Source: CAYSQW01 sp964433135 (GTDB lineage: Bacteria > Acidobacteriota > Aminicenantia > Aminicenantales > Aminicenantaceae). Taken from it: a DNA stretch of 25,573 nt. Positions 1-8,589 of this stretch are shown here, piece after piece. The notes under the pieces are model-generated. The model worked only from the letters and a program-made list of their open reading frames with translations, ran no database searches and had not been told where the DNA came from. Where the stretch lies: positions 1-25,573 of the forward strand of contig CAYSQW010000050.1 of assembly GCA_964433135.1 (NCBI GenBank), read 5' to 3'. The position numbers were made by a program, and so were the translations under genes. Numbering within the stretch: the first letter of the stretch is position 1; each line of letters starts with the position of its first letter.

Positions 1-83
1 TGAAGGTTTTTATCTTGAGCATTCCCTACGACAGTCGAGAAGCATAAAATAAGCGCCAACCATATTGGATTCATGTCCTTCAT
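1..83 (-). CDS. 5' end of a secreted protein (partial, runs off left edge)
   Basis: Reading the minus strand from an ATG at 83 gives an N-terminus MKDMNPIWLALILCF followed by STVVGNAQDKNL. This is a classic Sec signal peptide with a probable cleavage after G-N-A. A Shine-Dalgarno-like GGGAG lies 7 bases upstream of the ATG, and a possible promoter lies further upstream (112-140). Only 27 codons are visible, so the mature protein cannot be identified. It is divergent from the ankyrin gene at 342. A second in-frame ATG at 74 is possible but has a less good ribosome site. The signal peptide plus ribosome site make this a likely real gene despite its short visible length. Confidence 0.7.
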   Translation of the reverse strand, partial: MKDMNPIWLALILCFSTVVGNAQDKNL

Positions 84-111
84 ATGACGACTCCCTATTT
101 TGAGCCTTTTC

Positions 112-140
112 ACCTAAACGAAAATTCGACTCAATGTCAA
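112..140 (-). promoter_or_regulatory. possible sigma-70 promoter for the left-edge gene
   Basis: A perfect -35 box TTGACA is read on the minus strand at 140-135. After 17 bases there is a poor -10 candidate, TTAGGT, at 117-112. The position would place transcription start about 20 bases before the ATG at 83. The -35 is convincing and the -10 is not. Confidence 0.35.
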
Positions 141-341
141 GAAACAAATGACGGCTATCCTGGGCGCATATAAGAGGTGTTTCGGGAGGCCGGTATCGGC
201 CGTTTCCATAAAATCCGTCGCGTTCCGTCCTTCAAGCCTCAGGTGGGCCCCTTGGTCTAAACGCTTGGATTGTGATCAACGTATGAAATATTGGGGCTTG
301 CTATTACGGGCCTACTTAAAAAATCAGCAAAAGGATGGATA

Positions 342-2057
342 ATGAGTAACCAAAACCAAACATACGGTCGGAACGCCGTAAGGGAAGACGGGACCGCAAA
401 GAGAGGATCCCAGATAGGAATCCTCATAATGGTGTTGGGTCTCTTGCTCTCCCTGCCGGCCGAAGCGCAGAATATTTATGCCGCCGTTTATGCCGGAGAC
501 ATGGATATGGTGAAAGCCCTGTTGAAGGAAAATCCTCAGTTGGTCAACCGGGAAGACCGGACCGGGCGTACCCCTCTCTATTATGCCGTTCTCGGAGGGA
601 ATCTTGAAATGGCCGGCTTCCTCATCGAGCAGGGAGCCGTGGTGAGGACGGGAGATCGTAATCTAAGAGCTCCCATCCATATGGCAGGCTTTATGGATGA
701 CATCCCCATGACGAAACTTCTCCTGGAGAGAGGAGCCGTCGTCGATACAAGAGCTATCGGAGCCGCCACTCCCTTGATCCATTCCTCATTGACCGACCGG
801 TTTGATTTCAGCCGCTTTCTTATTGAGCGGGGGGCGGATGTCAATGTCCAGTGCAATTCGCTCACAACACCGCTCTATTTCACCGTTCTGAATAACAACC
901 ATGCCTTTCTCAACTATATGCTGGACAGGGGGGCCGATCTCGATACCCCTGATTTCTTGGGGAGAACACCGCTTGCCGTCGCTGTTCGGGATGGTTTCGC
1001 CAAGACCTCCGCGCTTTTGATCAACACGGGGGCTGATTATAAAATCACGGATCCTTATCTCCACAGAAGCCTCCTCCATCTGGCCGCCGTCCACGGTCGC
1101 CTGGATACGGCCGAGCTGCTGATCAGGGCTGGTCTGGATATCAACGGTCGGGATGACAATGAATTCACCCCCCTTGATTATGCCCATCGATACGGTCATT
1201 CCACCCTGGCCGAGTTTCTCGAGGAAAGGGGAGGACGAGCAGGCCGCTCCTCCTCCCGCATGGAGGTCTCCGAGTGCGATTTTCAGGATGTAAAAACGGG
1301 AGAAGCGGTGCTCGTCAAACTCCGGAACGGGAGCTGGGGGATCGTTACGGAGCGCTGTTTTTTGATCCTGGCTTACTCGGAAATCGGAAATCGCTCTCAA
1401 GATGCTTCGCTGAGAAGCGGTTATCTGACAGGGCATGAATTGTCGGACCGACATTGGTTCTATCTGGACCTGAGCTTCCGTCCCGCCGATCCGTCCTATG
1501 CTCTACAGGGACGAAACCCCCTCTACAATCATAGGGAAGAGGCGGATGGTCTCACATTTATCCTGAATGAGAATTTCGAGGGAAACTACTCCACCCTGAA
1601 CCTTTCCCGGGCCGTTTTTCCGAAGCCGGCCGAATCCATGGATATCGACGGGTTGAAGGTCACCGTGGTTCCCTCCTATAAAACGAAAAAAGGATTCCTC
1701 ATCCAGTGTGACGGACTAACGATATTCTGGCTCTCAAGTCTTTCCGATGATTATCTGGTCTCATTGAACGACACGCGAGCCGTTGATTTTGTTGAAGATT
1801 TAGGCACACCGATTGATCTTTTATTTCTGGGTCTGCCGGACGGCATCGGCCCTGAAAAGGGGAATGGGATCAGGGAGGCATATCTGAAATCGAGCGGATT
1901 GAATGCCGGATCCGTATTCTTCATGGGCAAGGAGCCGCTGGCCCGTCGTGTCCGCCGCCAGATCCTGAGAAGGATCGATGATCCGGAAAATATCGGTTGT
2001 GCTGAGAATCCCGGAGATAGGTTTCTCTATTCCAAAAGGACCTTGAAAAAAAGATGA
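342..2057 (+). CDS. secreted ankyrin-repeat protein with degenerate metallo-β-lactamase-like C-terminal domain
   Basis: 571 residues from the ATG at 342, chosen over an in-frame upstream start at 291 because AAAGGATGG lies just before it and a signal peptide then follows in the right place (hydrophobic stretch about residues 25-40, likely cleavage after A-E-A, about residue 42). Residues about 43-298 form seven to eight ankyrin repeats, seen as repeated GRTPL/TPLY and LL-x-x-GA-x-x motifs. Residues about 310-565 follow the layout of an MBL-fold hydrolase of the UlaG-like kind: GYLTGHEL, then where S-H-x-H-x-D-H is expected 'LDLSFRPADPS', then GFLIQCDGLTIFWLSSLSDD where GD-H would stand, then IDLLFLGLPDG. 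The metal-binding His and Asp residues are missing, so I infer a pseudoenzyme or binding module. Ankyrin part is certain; the MBL assignment is inference from pattern order. Confidence 0.88.
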   Translation: MSNQNQTYGRNAVREDGTAKRGSQIGILIMVLGLLLSLPAEAQNIYAAVYAGDMDMVKALLKENPQLVNREDRTGRTPLYYAVLGGNLEMAGFLIEQGAVVRTGDRNLRAPIHMAGFMDDIPMTKLLLERGAVVDTRAIGAATPLIHSSLTDRFDFSRFLIERGADVNVQCNSLTTPLYFTVLNNNHAFLNYMLDRGADLDTPDFLGRTPLAVAVRDGFAKTSALLINTGADYKITDPYLHRSLLHLAAVHGRLDTAELLIRAGLDINGRDDNEFTPLDYAHRYGHSTLAEFLEERGGRAGRSSSRMEVSECDFQDVKTGEAVLVKLRNGSWGIVTERCFLILAYSEIGNRSQDASLRSGYLTGHELSDRHWFYLDLSFRPADPSYALQGRNPLYNHREEADGLTFILNENFEGNYSTLNLSRAVFPKPAESMDIDGLKVTVVPSYKTKKGFLIQCDGLTIFWLSSLSDDYLVSLNDTRAVDFVEDLGTPIDLLFLGLPDGIGPEKGNGIREAYLKSSGLNAGSVFFMGKEPLARRVRRQILRRIDDPENIGCAENPGDRFLYSKRTLKKR

Positions 2058-2188
2058 TTTCAAGGTGGGATGGCGTCGTTGCTTCAGCTCTCGCCGTGAC
2101 AAACGCAGGCCGGCGTATTCCACGACCATCACGCCCCAGCATCTGACCTCTGTTTCCCTGTTGATGGGCACTGCGGCTGCCGCCCTTC

Positions 2189-2211
2189 CGGGGGGACGCC
2201 CCGATTTTATT
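2189..2211 (+). terminator. weak rho-independent-like terminator after the ankyrin gene
   Basis: Stem CGGGG (2189-2193) and CCCCG (2199-2203) enclose a five-base loop, followed by ATTTTATT. It sits about 130 bases after the stop at 2057. The T tract is interrupted, so this is tentative. The rest of 2058-2312 shows no gene I can support. Confidence 0.3.
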
Positions 2212-2312
2212 CCTGGGGTGCTTCTCGCGTACATGGCGCCTGTTTTTTTATAATATCCGCCGCGTCGAAAAAAGTTTATCTGATATGTCCTTAAGGAAGA
2301 AAATTTTATCGA

Positions 2313-3578
2313 TCAGCTGAACCTTAAGCCGGGAATCTCATCGAATGCTTGGTCGAGTTTTGCTTCCAGTTCACTGCGGAGGGATGCCGCCCGCCGTCGT
2401 ATCTTTTGACGCAACAACGGAGTGTTCTCAAGGATTTGCTGAGACAGCCGCCATAATCTTTCCGCCGTAAAATCCGTGATGTCGAGGCTGTATTCTGATA
2501 GATCCAGAAGCTTCATGATTTCATGGCCCTTGGATTGGTAAGCGATCGAGACGGCCGGGATTCCGGTGATGAAAGCGAATATGGCCGAATGAAAACGGGT
2601 GGCGATCAAAAAATCCACCTGTTTCAGTATTTGCATGACGTCGGCTGGGGAGGCGATGTCTTCGAGATCGATACTCATAAGGTTTTTATCCGGCAGAGCC
2701 CCGCGTAAACGCTTCCGGAACCGCTGCGTGATGACCCTGTCGTTTTCGATGTCTCCCGGTCCTCGGGACTGAGAAAACAGAACCACGGAGCCCTTCGTAT
2801 GTCGGTGGAAGGTTCGGCAGAATCCCAGAAGCTCCGTGAGATAGCGGTCTTCCGCGTCTCTCTTTTCTCGTAGAGAGTTCGACCCGGGATAGTCCCACTG
2901 TCTTAAGGTGATTGCCGCGATAGGGTGTTCCATACTGACTTCACGACGCGCATCGTTTGGAACGGCTCCGGGATTGAGCTTGAAGGCCATGTCGGGACAC
3001 AACTCGAGTTTGTCCAGGTTGTTTTCCAGCAGGGTATTGAGATATCGAAAAGATCTCATTTCCCGGGAAAAGATCTTCATAACACACTCATTTTCCAGCA
3101 GATGTTTGAGTCTCAATTCATCCGGGCGGTGCAGAAAGGGGCCGTAGGATTGAGGAAAAAAGACGACGGGTTTTCGGTTTTTAAGGGCGAATTTGATGGG
3201 GAGATAATTTTGATAAAACATTGGTCCCGTGAAATGTCTCCTGTGGGACCAGAAATAACCTCCCCCCGAGCTGATGACGAGATCACTGTTTTTGATCTCG
3301 TTCGATAAAGCATGCTGAGCTGAGAAATCAAGGAGTCCTCTTAGACTCAGGGCGGCTTTTTTTCGGAATCCCGAAGCCAGGCTGGGGACTCTGAAAAAGG
3401 GCGTAAAAACCTTTATCCCTCTCGAATGGTAAAAAGGACGGTCTATTTCAGGGGTGCGTGAAACAAGGGAGATTTTTGCGTCGGGGAAGCGGTTGTGCAA
3501 AAACTCGAGTTGGGACAGCACGATTCCGGCGTCACCGCAATTGAGAACGGAATGAGTATTCGCTATAAAAATCTTCAA
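2313..3578 (-). CDS. polysaccharide pyruvyl transferase family protein
   Basis: 421 residues. The N-terminus MKIFIANTHSVLNCGDAG carries the N-x-GD loop that opens the GT-B-like fold of the polysaccharide pyruvyl transferase family (CsaB/WcaK group). Further family signs are SSGGGYFW (about residues 103-110), FFPQSYGPF, and near the C-terminus ATRFHSAIFAF with GIPAVSIAYQSKG. Family members transfer pyruvate as a ketal to cell-surface sugars or act as related transferases in capsule and exopolysaccharide loci; the exact substrate here is unknown. The only available start is a TTG at 3578: the reading frame has no ATG or GTG between it and an upstream stop. Lies 86 bases downstream of the C25 protease on the same strand and has a possible promoter of its own. 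Confidence 0.88.
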   Translation of the reverse strand: MKIFIANTHSVLNCGDAGIVLSQLEFLHNRFPDAKISLVSRTPEIDRPFYHSRGIKVFTPFFRVPSLASGFRKKAALSLRGLLDFSAQHALSNEIKNSDLVISSGGGYFWSHRRHFTGPMFYQNYLPIKFALKNRKPVVFFPQSYGPFLHRPDELRLKHLLENECVMKIFSREMRSFRYLNTLLENNLDKLELCPDMAFKLNPGAVPNDARREVSMEHPIAAITLRQWDYPGSNSLREKRDAEDRYLTELLGFCRTFHRHTKGSVVLFSQSRGPGDIENDRVITQRFRKRLRGALPDKNLMSIDLEDIASPADVMQILKQVDFLIATRFHSAIFAFITGIPAVSIAYQSKGHEIMKLLDLSEYSLDITDFTAERLWRLSQQILENTPLLRQKIRRRAASLRSELEAKLDQAFDEIPGLRFS

Positions 3579-3625
3579 AGAATTGGGTTGTTCCTGTTTG
3601 CTCGCGACCGTCGGGGTGCTGCTTC

Positions 3626-3654
3626 ATTATATACGGCAATCTTTGAAAATAAAA
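3626..3654 (-). promoter_or_regulatory. possible promoter for the pyruvyl transferase gene
   Basis: A perfect TATAAT is read on the minus strand at 3631-3626, in the context GTATATAATG. The region 17-18 bases upstream (about 3649-3655) has only a T-rich, poor -35 match. Transcription would start about 40 bases before the TTG at 3578. The -10 is good; the absence of a -35 keeps confidence low. Confidence 0.35.
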
Positions 3655-3675
3655 ATCTTTTTTCTCAAAAGAGAA
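3645..3675 (-). terminator. weak hairpin over the protease stop codon
   Basis: On the minus strand TTCTC and GAGAA form a five-base stem with a TTTT loop (3675-3662) that covers the TGA of the protease, followed by an A run and then ATTTTTATTTTC. The stem is AT-rich and short, so it may only attenuate transcription into the pyruvyl transferase gene. Confidence 0.22.
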
Positions 3676-6600
3676 GGGAAGCGGGCATTACGGCGAATCC
3701 CCACCCTTTTTCGTTGTTTTCCCATCGTACGGCGTCCACAACGATATCCTGATCGGAAGTGATTTTGAGCATTGCGGGATCGGCGATATTCTGAATGTTC
3801 CCGATTTTATCCCAACTGCGGATCACGGATTTTGCGCCGACGGAAAAGCTTTCGGTATGTTTCAAGCGGCCTTCGGCGTCATAGACCTCGATCGTAACGG
3901 ATGTGGAAGAATCCGTGATGTTGGCGATGTCGCAGTAGGCGTTCGTCGCGGAAAAACCACTGAATGGGAAATAAAACAATCTGCCTTTCATTAAATCCGT
4001 CGGCAGACATGAAAATCCGGAACCGACCGGATAGGGAGGATCGGCCCATTTGATATTGTCGCCTATGACGGGGAGGCTGCTGGTGATTTCAACCGTGACG
4101 GGTTTTCCATAGTCGTAGACATTGCCGATGATATCCCAAGATCTGATGACTCCCAATGATGTAATGGAGAAAGGTTCTTCACCCTGTATTGTCCCTGATT
4201 GATCACGGATCCTCAGGGTTCCTGTGGCCGTGCTCCCGTTGGGGTTCGCAATATTGATATTGCCTTTGCTGAGAGAACCGAAGGGGATGAAAAAATGACT
4301 TCCCTGGGCGTCGGAAACCGGCATTACGGCGAATCCCCACCCTATTTCGTTGTTTTCCCATCGCACCGTGTCCACCACGATATCCTGATCGGAGGTGATT
4401 TTAAGCAGTGCGGGATCGGCGATATTCTGAATGTTCCCGATTTTGTCCCAACTGCGGATCACGGATTTTGCGCCGACGGAAAAGCTTTCGGTATGTTTCA
4501 AGCCGCCTTGGGCGTCATAGACTTCGATCATTACCGCGGCGCTTGATTCTGTCGCATTGGCGATATCGCAGTAGGCGTTCGTCGCACCGAAAGCGCTGAA
4601 AGGGAAATAGAAAAGCTTCCCTTTCATCCTGTCTAAGGGGAGGCAGGAGAAGCCGGAACCGACCGGATAGGGCGGATCCGCCCATTTTATGTTGTCGCCG
4701 ATAATGGGTTGATCGCTTTCGATCTCCAGATTGACCGGTTTGCCGTAATCATAGATGTTTCCGATTTGATCCCATGTGCGGGTGACTCCGAGTTTGGGGA
4801 TTGTGAACGCTTTTTCCGTTTGAAGGGCGCCGTTGCCGTCGTAGACCTTTAGGTAAACTTCAGCGTTTCCATCGCCGCAGTTCACGATGTTTACGTTTCC
4901 GCAGCTCAAGGAACCGAAGGGGATGAAGAAATGAGTTCCGGATGAAGAGCCGGTAGTGAAATGCCATTCTTCCCCTTCCGAACTGCCGCAGCCGTTCTTG
5001 GCCGCAACGTTCCAGAAATATTGTGTGTCTTCTTGCAGCTCGGCCAGATTGTATTCACTCGATAATGTGTTGCCGAGGAAAGGAGGAGGAGAGGTGGTGC
5101 CGAAATAGACATCATAGGAGGTTGCGTGGAGGCTGTCGTCCCAATTGAGGTCTTGGTTGAGAAATACATTCTCATCCCCATTGCCGGGGGAAGGATTCTC
5201 CGGAGGTGTCGGCGCCAGGCAGGTCGCTATGCCGATCGACGTTCCCGAGATCCAATCCGAGATGATGGAATTATCAACGGCACATCTTGCTCGAGTTCTC
5301 ACCGTGTATGTGCCCGGGGAATTCCAGGTATGCGAGGCTGAGGATGATGCGGTCCAATCGGACAGACTGCCATCGTTCCAATCGAATCGATATTCCACAT
5401 CATGTCCCTGGGAACAGGAGGCCCCGCCCGAGTTGAATGTATAGGACGTTAAGATCTCTCCTTCCGCGGGTCCTGTGGGGGCCGTGGGATTGGAAACCGT
5501 ATGGATCGAGTTGTGATCGATGATGGCGTTTGCAGGATTTCCATAGACATTGAAAACCGTGAAATTCATCCAGATCGACTCACTCGATGGATAAAGGGAT
5601 TGTTTGAGATCATAAAGCGACTCTGCGCTGGTATCGCCGTTTGTGATAAGCCTGGAGGCGTATTCGTAAGTCATCCCGGAATTGCTGGGCGATCCGGAGA
5701 AGCTCTGCTGTCCGACATAATACCATGAAACCCGGGTGGCTCCGACCGTCGCGATACAGCCGTTCTTCAAAAGAGAATAGGCGAGGTTCGTGGTGACTTC
5801 AGGATAGGCATTGAGGCAGGAACATTGAAAAGTGAATGCGGGGTAGGTGTCGTTCAGGGTGGCGGCATGTGTCGTGTCCATGATGTCGGATGCGGATGTG
5901 GAACTGCCATGGGTCCACCAGAAAACCGCCCCGAAAGGAACCCCGTTCCATGCGTTTGTCACGTTGTCTTTAGTGCAGGGCACCGTTTCCGGGACCGGAC
6001 TGAGTCCGTAGTTTTCCTCATAAACGCGATGATATCCCCAGGACCCTTTCGGGATGATGATATCATCTTTGATCTCTTCCCCTAAATGGTAGCCGGGAGT
6101 GGAACCGTCGCTTGGTTCCATGGGAAGGAGCACATTCCTTCTCCAACCAATAGATTCCAATGGAGTGCTCCCGTAAGAAATGATCTTTTCCAGGATATGA
6201 TCCAGGTCCGTCATGTTTCCATAGTAGGGAATACGGCCGACGAGAACATCCCAGTTTCTGTCTACGCCTCCGGTTCCGAAGTCGTCTCCGTATTCGCCGT
6301 AATAGCCATCGTTGTCCAGATCCCAATCCCCGGTCAGATCGGCGTAGTAGAAATCGGATGGAGAATTTTTATACTGCGTATAGGATGTCGCATTATGACG
6401 CGGCCAAAGCATTTTCATGGGAACGTTTCCCGAGCCGGGATCCGGATCCCCGATCAGGAGAACATACTCGATGCTTTGACTGAGATAGTTGTCCTGAAGC
6501 CAGTTCCGCAGGTTTTCAGCCGCGGCATCGCCGGAGCTTCCTCCCCATTGGCTTTCCGATATGATTTGGACATTGAAGCCTTTGGCCGTCATATGGGCGG

Positions 6601-7387
6601 TGAAGTTTGCCAACTGAGTGGAGTTTGATTCGATAGAGCTGGTGGTGATAATGACGTAGCCGTTCCCGGCCTGAGTTGAAGCCGACATTCGGATAAAGTT
6701 CTGATAAAGCGGTGCGATGTCATTGAAGTTCACCGCGGCCTTTCTGATTTTTTCGGTTCCGATATTGTCGAATGATTCGACGTCTTCACGTGAAGTCGTC
6801 GTCATGTTTCTATCTTTTTGATATCTGATCGTGATGGCGGCTGATTTTAAGCGGTAGAGAGCTTTTGCTACGGGATTGTATTGGAAAAGGATAATGGGGA
6901 TATCGACCAGGCGCCATCTGCGCATTCTTCCTGCATGCGAAGGCTTCATGAGCAGGGAGGGGTAGCGGGCGTTTTTTTCATAAATATCCCTGTTTTTGCC
7001 ATCGGGGGAGGATATGCCTTCAGGCCATTCGATCAGCACACGACTGCCGTCCCATGTGGCCAGGGGAGGAGTGGGTCGAACGTCCCAGCTTCCGGAAATC
7101 GGAAGAAATTCAAGCCGGCTCAGACCGATCTGCAGCGTCGCCGGATCGGCGTCAGGCGGAAGAAGGGCCTTGACAACACAGAAGGGAAGAGCCGGTTCTC
7201 CCGTGTTGGAAAGGAATTGAATGTCGGTGCCGGAAAAAGAGGCGTAGCCCTCATGGTCTTCAAGAATCTCAACATCGATTTCAGGCAGCTGAAGCGTTAT
7301 TTGTTCCGTGCCCGCAATCCCTCCCACAGCCAAAACCAGGATAAGCGGGAAAAGCATCCAAGCAATACGAGGAGCTTTTGTGCTCAT
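3665..7387 (-). CDS. secreted C25 (gingipain-family) cysteine protease with PKD, FN3 and duplicated C-terminal modules
   Basis: 1240 residues, ATG at 7387 preceded by an excellent AGGAGGT (7401-7395) at 7 bases. Residues 1-26 are a signal peptide and about 27-225 a propeptide-like region. About 240-630 is the C25 catalytic domain: it opens with YVIITTSSIE, has YVLLIGDPD, the catalytic His in VFWWTHGSS (H493), and the nucleophile in FQCSCLNAYPEV (C524 by alignment with the gingipain C-V-N motif; C522 is close by). It closes with FNVYGNPANAIID. Then come a PKD-like domain (about 633-722), a fibronectin-III-like domain (about 725-812), and two copies of a 210-residue unit (819-1030 and 1031-1240). 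Family members cleave proteins at the cell surface. I see no clear type IX secretion C-terminal signal. Located directly behind a six-gene biosynthetic operon, with a 186-base gap that suggests separate expression. Confidence 0.93.
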   Translation of the reverse strand: MSTKAPRIAWMLFPLILVLAVGGIAGTEQITLQLPEIDVEILEDHEGYASFSGTDIQFLSNTGEPALPFCVVKALLPPDADPATLQIGLSRLEFLPISGSWDVRPTPPLATWDGSRVLIEWPEGISSPDGKNRDIYEKNARYPSLLMKPSHAGRMRRWRLVDIPIILFQYNPVAKALYRLKSAAITIRYQKDRNMTTTSREDVESFDNIGTEKIRKAAVNFNDIAPLYQNFIRMSASTQAGNGYVIITTSSIESNSTQLANFTAHMTAKGFNVQIISESQWGGSSGDAAAENLRNWLQDNYLSQSIEYVLLIGDPDPGSGNVPMKMLWPRHNATSYTQYKNSPSDFYYADLTGDWDLDNDGYYGEYGDDFGTGGVDRNWDVLVGRIPYYGNMTDLDHILEKIISYGSTPLESIGWRRNVLLPMEPSDGSTPGYHLGEEIKDDIIIPKGSWGYHRVYEENYGLSPVPETVPCTKDNVTNAWNGVPFGAVFWWTHGSSTSASDIMDTTHAATLNDTYPAFTFQCSCLNAYPEVTTNLAYSLLKNGCIATVGATRVSWYYVGQQSFSGSPSNSGMTYEYASRLITNGDTSAESLYDLKQSLYPSSESIWMNFTVFNVYGNPANAIIDHNSIHTVSNPTAPTGPAEGEILTSYTFNSGGASCSQGHDVEYRFDWNDGSLSDWTASSSASHTWNSPGTYTVRTRARCAVDNSIISDWISGTSIGIATCLAPTPPENPSPGNGDENVFLNQDLNWDDSLHATSYDVYFGTTSPPPFLGNTLSSEYNLAELQEDTQYFWNVAAKNGCGSSEGEEWHFTTGSSSGTHFFIPFGSLSCGNVNIVNCGDGNAEVYLKVYDGNGALQTEKAFTIPKLGVTRTWDQIGNIYDYGKPVNLEIESDQPIIGDNIKWADPPYPVGSGFSCLPLDRMKGKLFYFPFSAFGATNAYCDIANATESSAAVMIEVYDAQGGLKHTESFSVGAKSVIRSWDKIGNIQNIADPALLKITSDQDIVVDTVRWENNEIGWGFAVMPVSDAQGSHFFIPFGSLSKGNINIANPNGSTATGTLRIRDQSGTIQGEEPFSITSLGVIRSWDIIGNVYDYGKPVTVEITSSLPVIGDNIKWADPPYPVGSGFSCLPTDLMKGRLFYFPFSGFSATNAYCDIANITDSSTSVTIEVYDAEGRLKHTESFSVGAKSVIRSWDKIGNIQNIADPAMLKITSDQDIVVDAVRWENNEKGWGFAVMPASLLF
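3668..4297 (-). repeat. C-terminal module, copy 2 (residues 1031-1240 of the protease)
   Basis: Begins HFFIPFGSLSKGN and ends GWGFAVMPASLLF. Half B (1136-1240) is nearly identical to half B of copy 1 at both protein and DNA level, whereas half A is more diverged (for example TGTLRIRDQSGTIQ against AEVYLKVYDGNGALQ). This uneven divergence points to gene conversion or selection acting on the B halves after the duplication. Confidence 0.9.
4298..4933 (-). repeat. C-terminal module, copy 1 (residues 819-1030 of the protease)
   Basis: Begins HFFIPFGSLSCGN and ends GWGFAVMPVSDAQGS. It is built from two related halves: A (819-923, with GNIYDYGKPV and ADPPYPVGSGFSCLP) and B (924-1030, with FYFPF, NAYCDIAN, SVIRSWDKIGNI, DQDIVVDTVRWENN). 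A and B share the layout F-x-PF, then I-x-N, then V-YD-x-x-G, then R-W-D-x-IGNI, so the unit itself looks like an ancient duplication of a roughly 105-residue β-rich domain. Confidence 0.9.
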
Positions 7388-7573
7388 AAAACGGACCTCC
7401 TGCCGGTATATTCAAATCCCATCATCATACAGGCTGCCACAAAGGGCGGAATATGGCAATCACCTTTTGCGATGAATTTTTATCGTCTCGATATCATCCG
7501 GTCAGGATTTGAAGAAGCAATCAGGAAAAGAGTGTTTACATGATACTTATCAGGAAGGATGTTATCCGGGACG

Positions 7574-8578
7574 TTATCGTTTTTGGGCGGTGATGGTATA
7601 GAGAGATCCCAGTCCGCGCAACACGGGGATTCTGCGGATGATATGCGGCGTTCGTTTTATGGCATCGGTCAGCCGGGGGTTCCTGGCTATGGTTTTGGGA
7701 AGCAGGTTGCTTCCCAAAAAACCGGAAATGTGTATTCTTTCGGGATGAAATCCGGATCCGATCAATATTTTCTTCATGGTCCGGGCCGAATATATTTTTT
7801 CCTGCCCGTATTCAACAGGCTGTCGTGTTTCAGGATCCAGGAAGCGCGTGTGAGGGGCATGTGACAGGGATCCCCGTATCCTGACACTGCGCAGCCAAGC
7901 CAAAGGATTGATCTTGTTCGGATCGGAGATGACCAACCATCCCCCTTTGTTCAGTTTGGAATAGGCCAGATCGAGAAATTTTTCCGGGGGATAAATATGG
8001 GAAATCGCTTCCATAGCCCAGATGACGTCAAAGGTGTCGGATCGCATGAGAAAAGGAAAGACATTCACATTTTGAAAATCGATCTTCAGGCGTGTCTCAC
8101 GGATGGAATTAAAGAAATCGATCCGGGATGAGGCCAGTTCGCGCCGCTCCGAAACCAGCTCGATTCCGGTGACGTTCATTCCCAAGAGGGCGAATAATAG
8201 GCTTTCCGTACCGTATCCGCATCCCGCATCACAGATCGTCAGCTGTTTTTTCGATTTCCGGAGGATGTCCAATATGGGGGCCAGGCGTTGACCGTATCCG
8301 GCGACTCCCAGCGGCAGCAGAGTATTTTGAACTTCGAAAAGATTGGACAGATAGAGGCGCAGCGGCTGCACCGACATTCCGGCTTGTTGTCGGAAGGAGA
8401 GTTCTTTCTGAAGAAGGCGGCAGAAGGCGGCCGTGATGTCGTCATAGGGATAGCGATGAGGTTCTTTAAGCTCTTTGGGAAGGGGGATGTTTATTGTGCT
8501 CGGAATATCGACATGGCGGTTTTCAGGATGTCCACGGCGGGTTTGCGTTCGTTTTGTATTTGGATCGTTTGTTTTCAT
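7574..8578 (-). CDS. SAM-dependent methyltransferase (class I)
   Basis: 334 residues with the Rossmann methyltransferase signature: motif I ICDAGCGYGTESLLF (about 115-129), acidic ribose-binding residue in VTGIELVSER (E140), DTFDVIWAMEAISHI (181-195), and KGGWLVISDPN (211-221), the last typical of small-molecule methyltransferases of the UbiE/Methyltransf_11 type. The first 60 residues are polar and specific to this protein. It starts 11 bases after the stop of the radical SAM gene upstream (ATG at 8578; no strong ribosome site, so translation may be coupled). It is the last gene of the tight operon that begins at the flippase. The acceptor is unknown; context suggests the product made by the neighbouring enzymes. 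Confidence 0.88.
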   Translation of the reverse strand: MKTNDPNTKRTQTRRGHPENRHVDIPSTINIPLPKELKEPHRYPYDDITAAFCRLLQKELSFRQQAGMSVQPLRLYLSNLFEVQNTLLPLGVAGYGQRLAPILDILRKSKKQLTICDAGCGYGTESLLFALLGMNVTGIELVSERRELASSRIDFFNSIRETRLKIDFQNVNVFPFLMRSDTFDVIWAMEAISHIYPPEKFLDLAYSKLNKGGWLVISDPNKINPLAWLRSVRIRGSLSHAPHTRFLDPETRQPVEYGQEKIYSARTMKKILIGSGFHPERIHISGFLGSNLLPKTIARNPRLTDAIKRTPHIIRRIPVLRGLGSLYTITAQKR

Positions 8579-8589
8579 GAAAGTTTCTG

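Noticed and set aside
148..342. 64-codon plus-strand open frame before the ankyrin gene
   Set aside because: Composition is rich in Arg, Ser and Trp as in random translation, no ribosome site, and it covers the likely promoter and leader of the ankyrin gene.
786..1454. 222-codon minus-strand open frame
   Set aside because: It lies entirely antisense to the ankyrin gene, whose repeat structure proves the plus strand is coding; no family motif is present.
2065..2253. 62-codon plus-strand open frame after the ankyrin gene
   Set aside because: No ribosome site or motif; it spans a probable terminator hairpin.
2230..2256. GGCGCC followed by a T run as a terminator
   Set aside because: The six-base palindrome cannot form a loop with a useful stem; flanking bases do not pair.
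3668..4933. Long direct repeats considered as a CRISPR or mobile element
   Set aside because: The repetition is in frame, at domain scale, within the protease gene and made of two protein modules, so it is an internal gene duplication.
6881..7543. 220-codon plus-strand open frame
   Set aside because: Mostly antisense to the signal peptide and propeptide of the C25 protease; no recognisable features.
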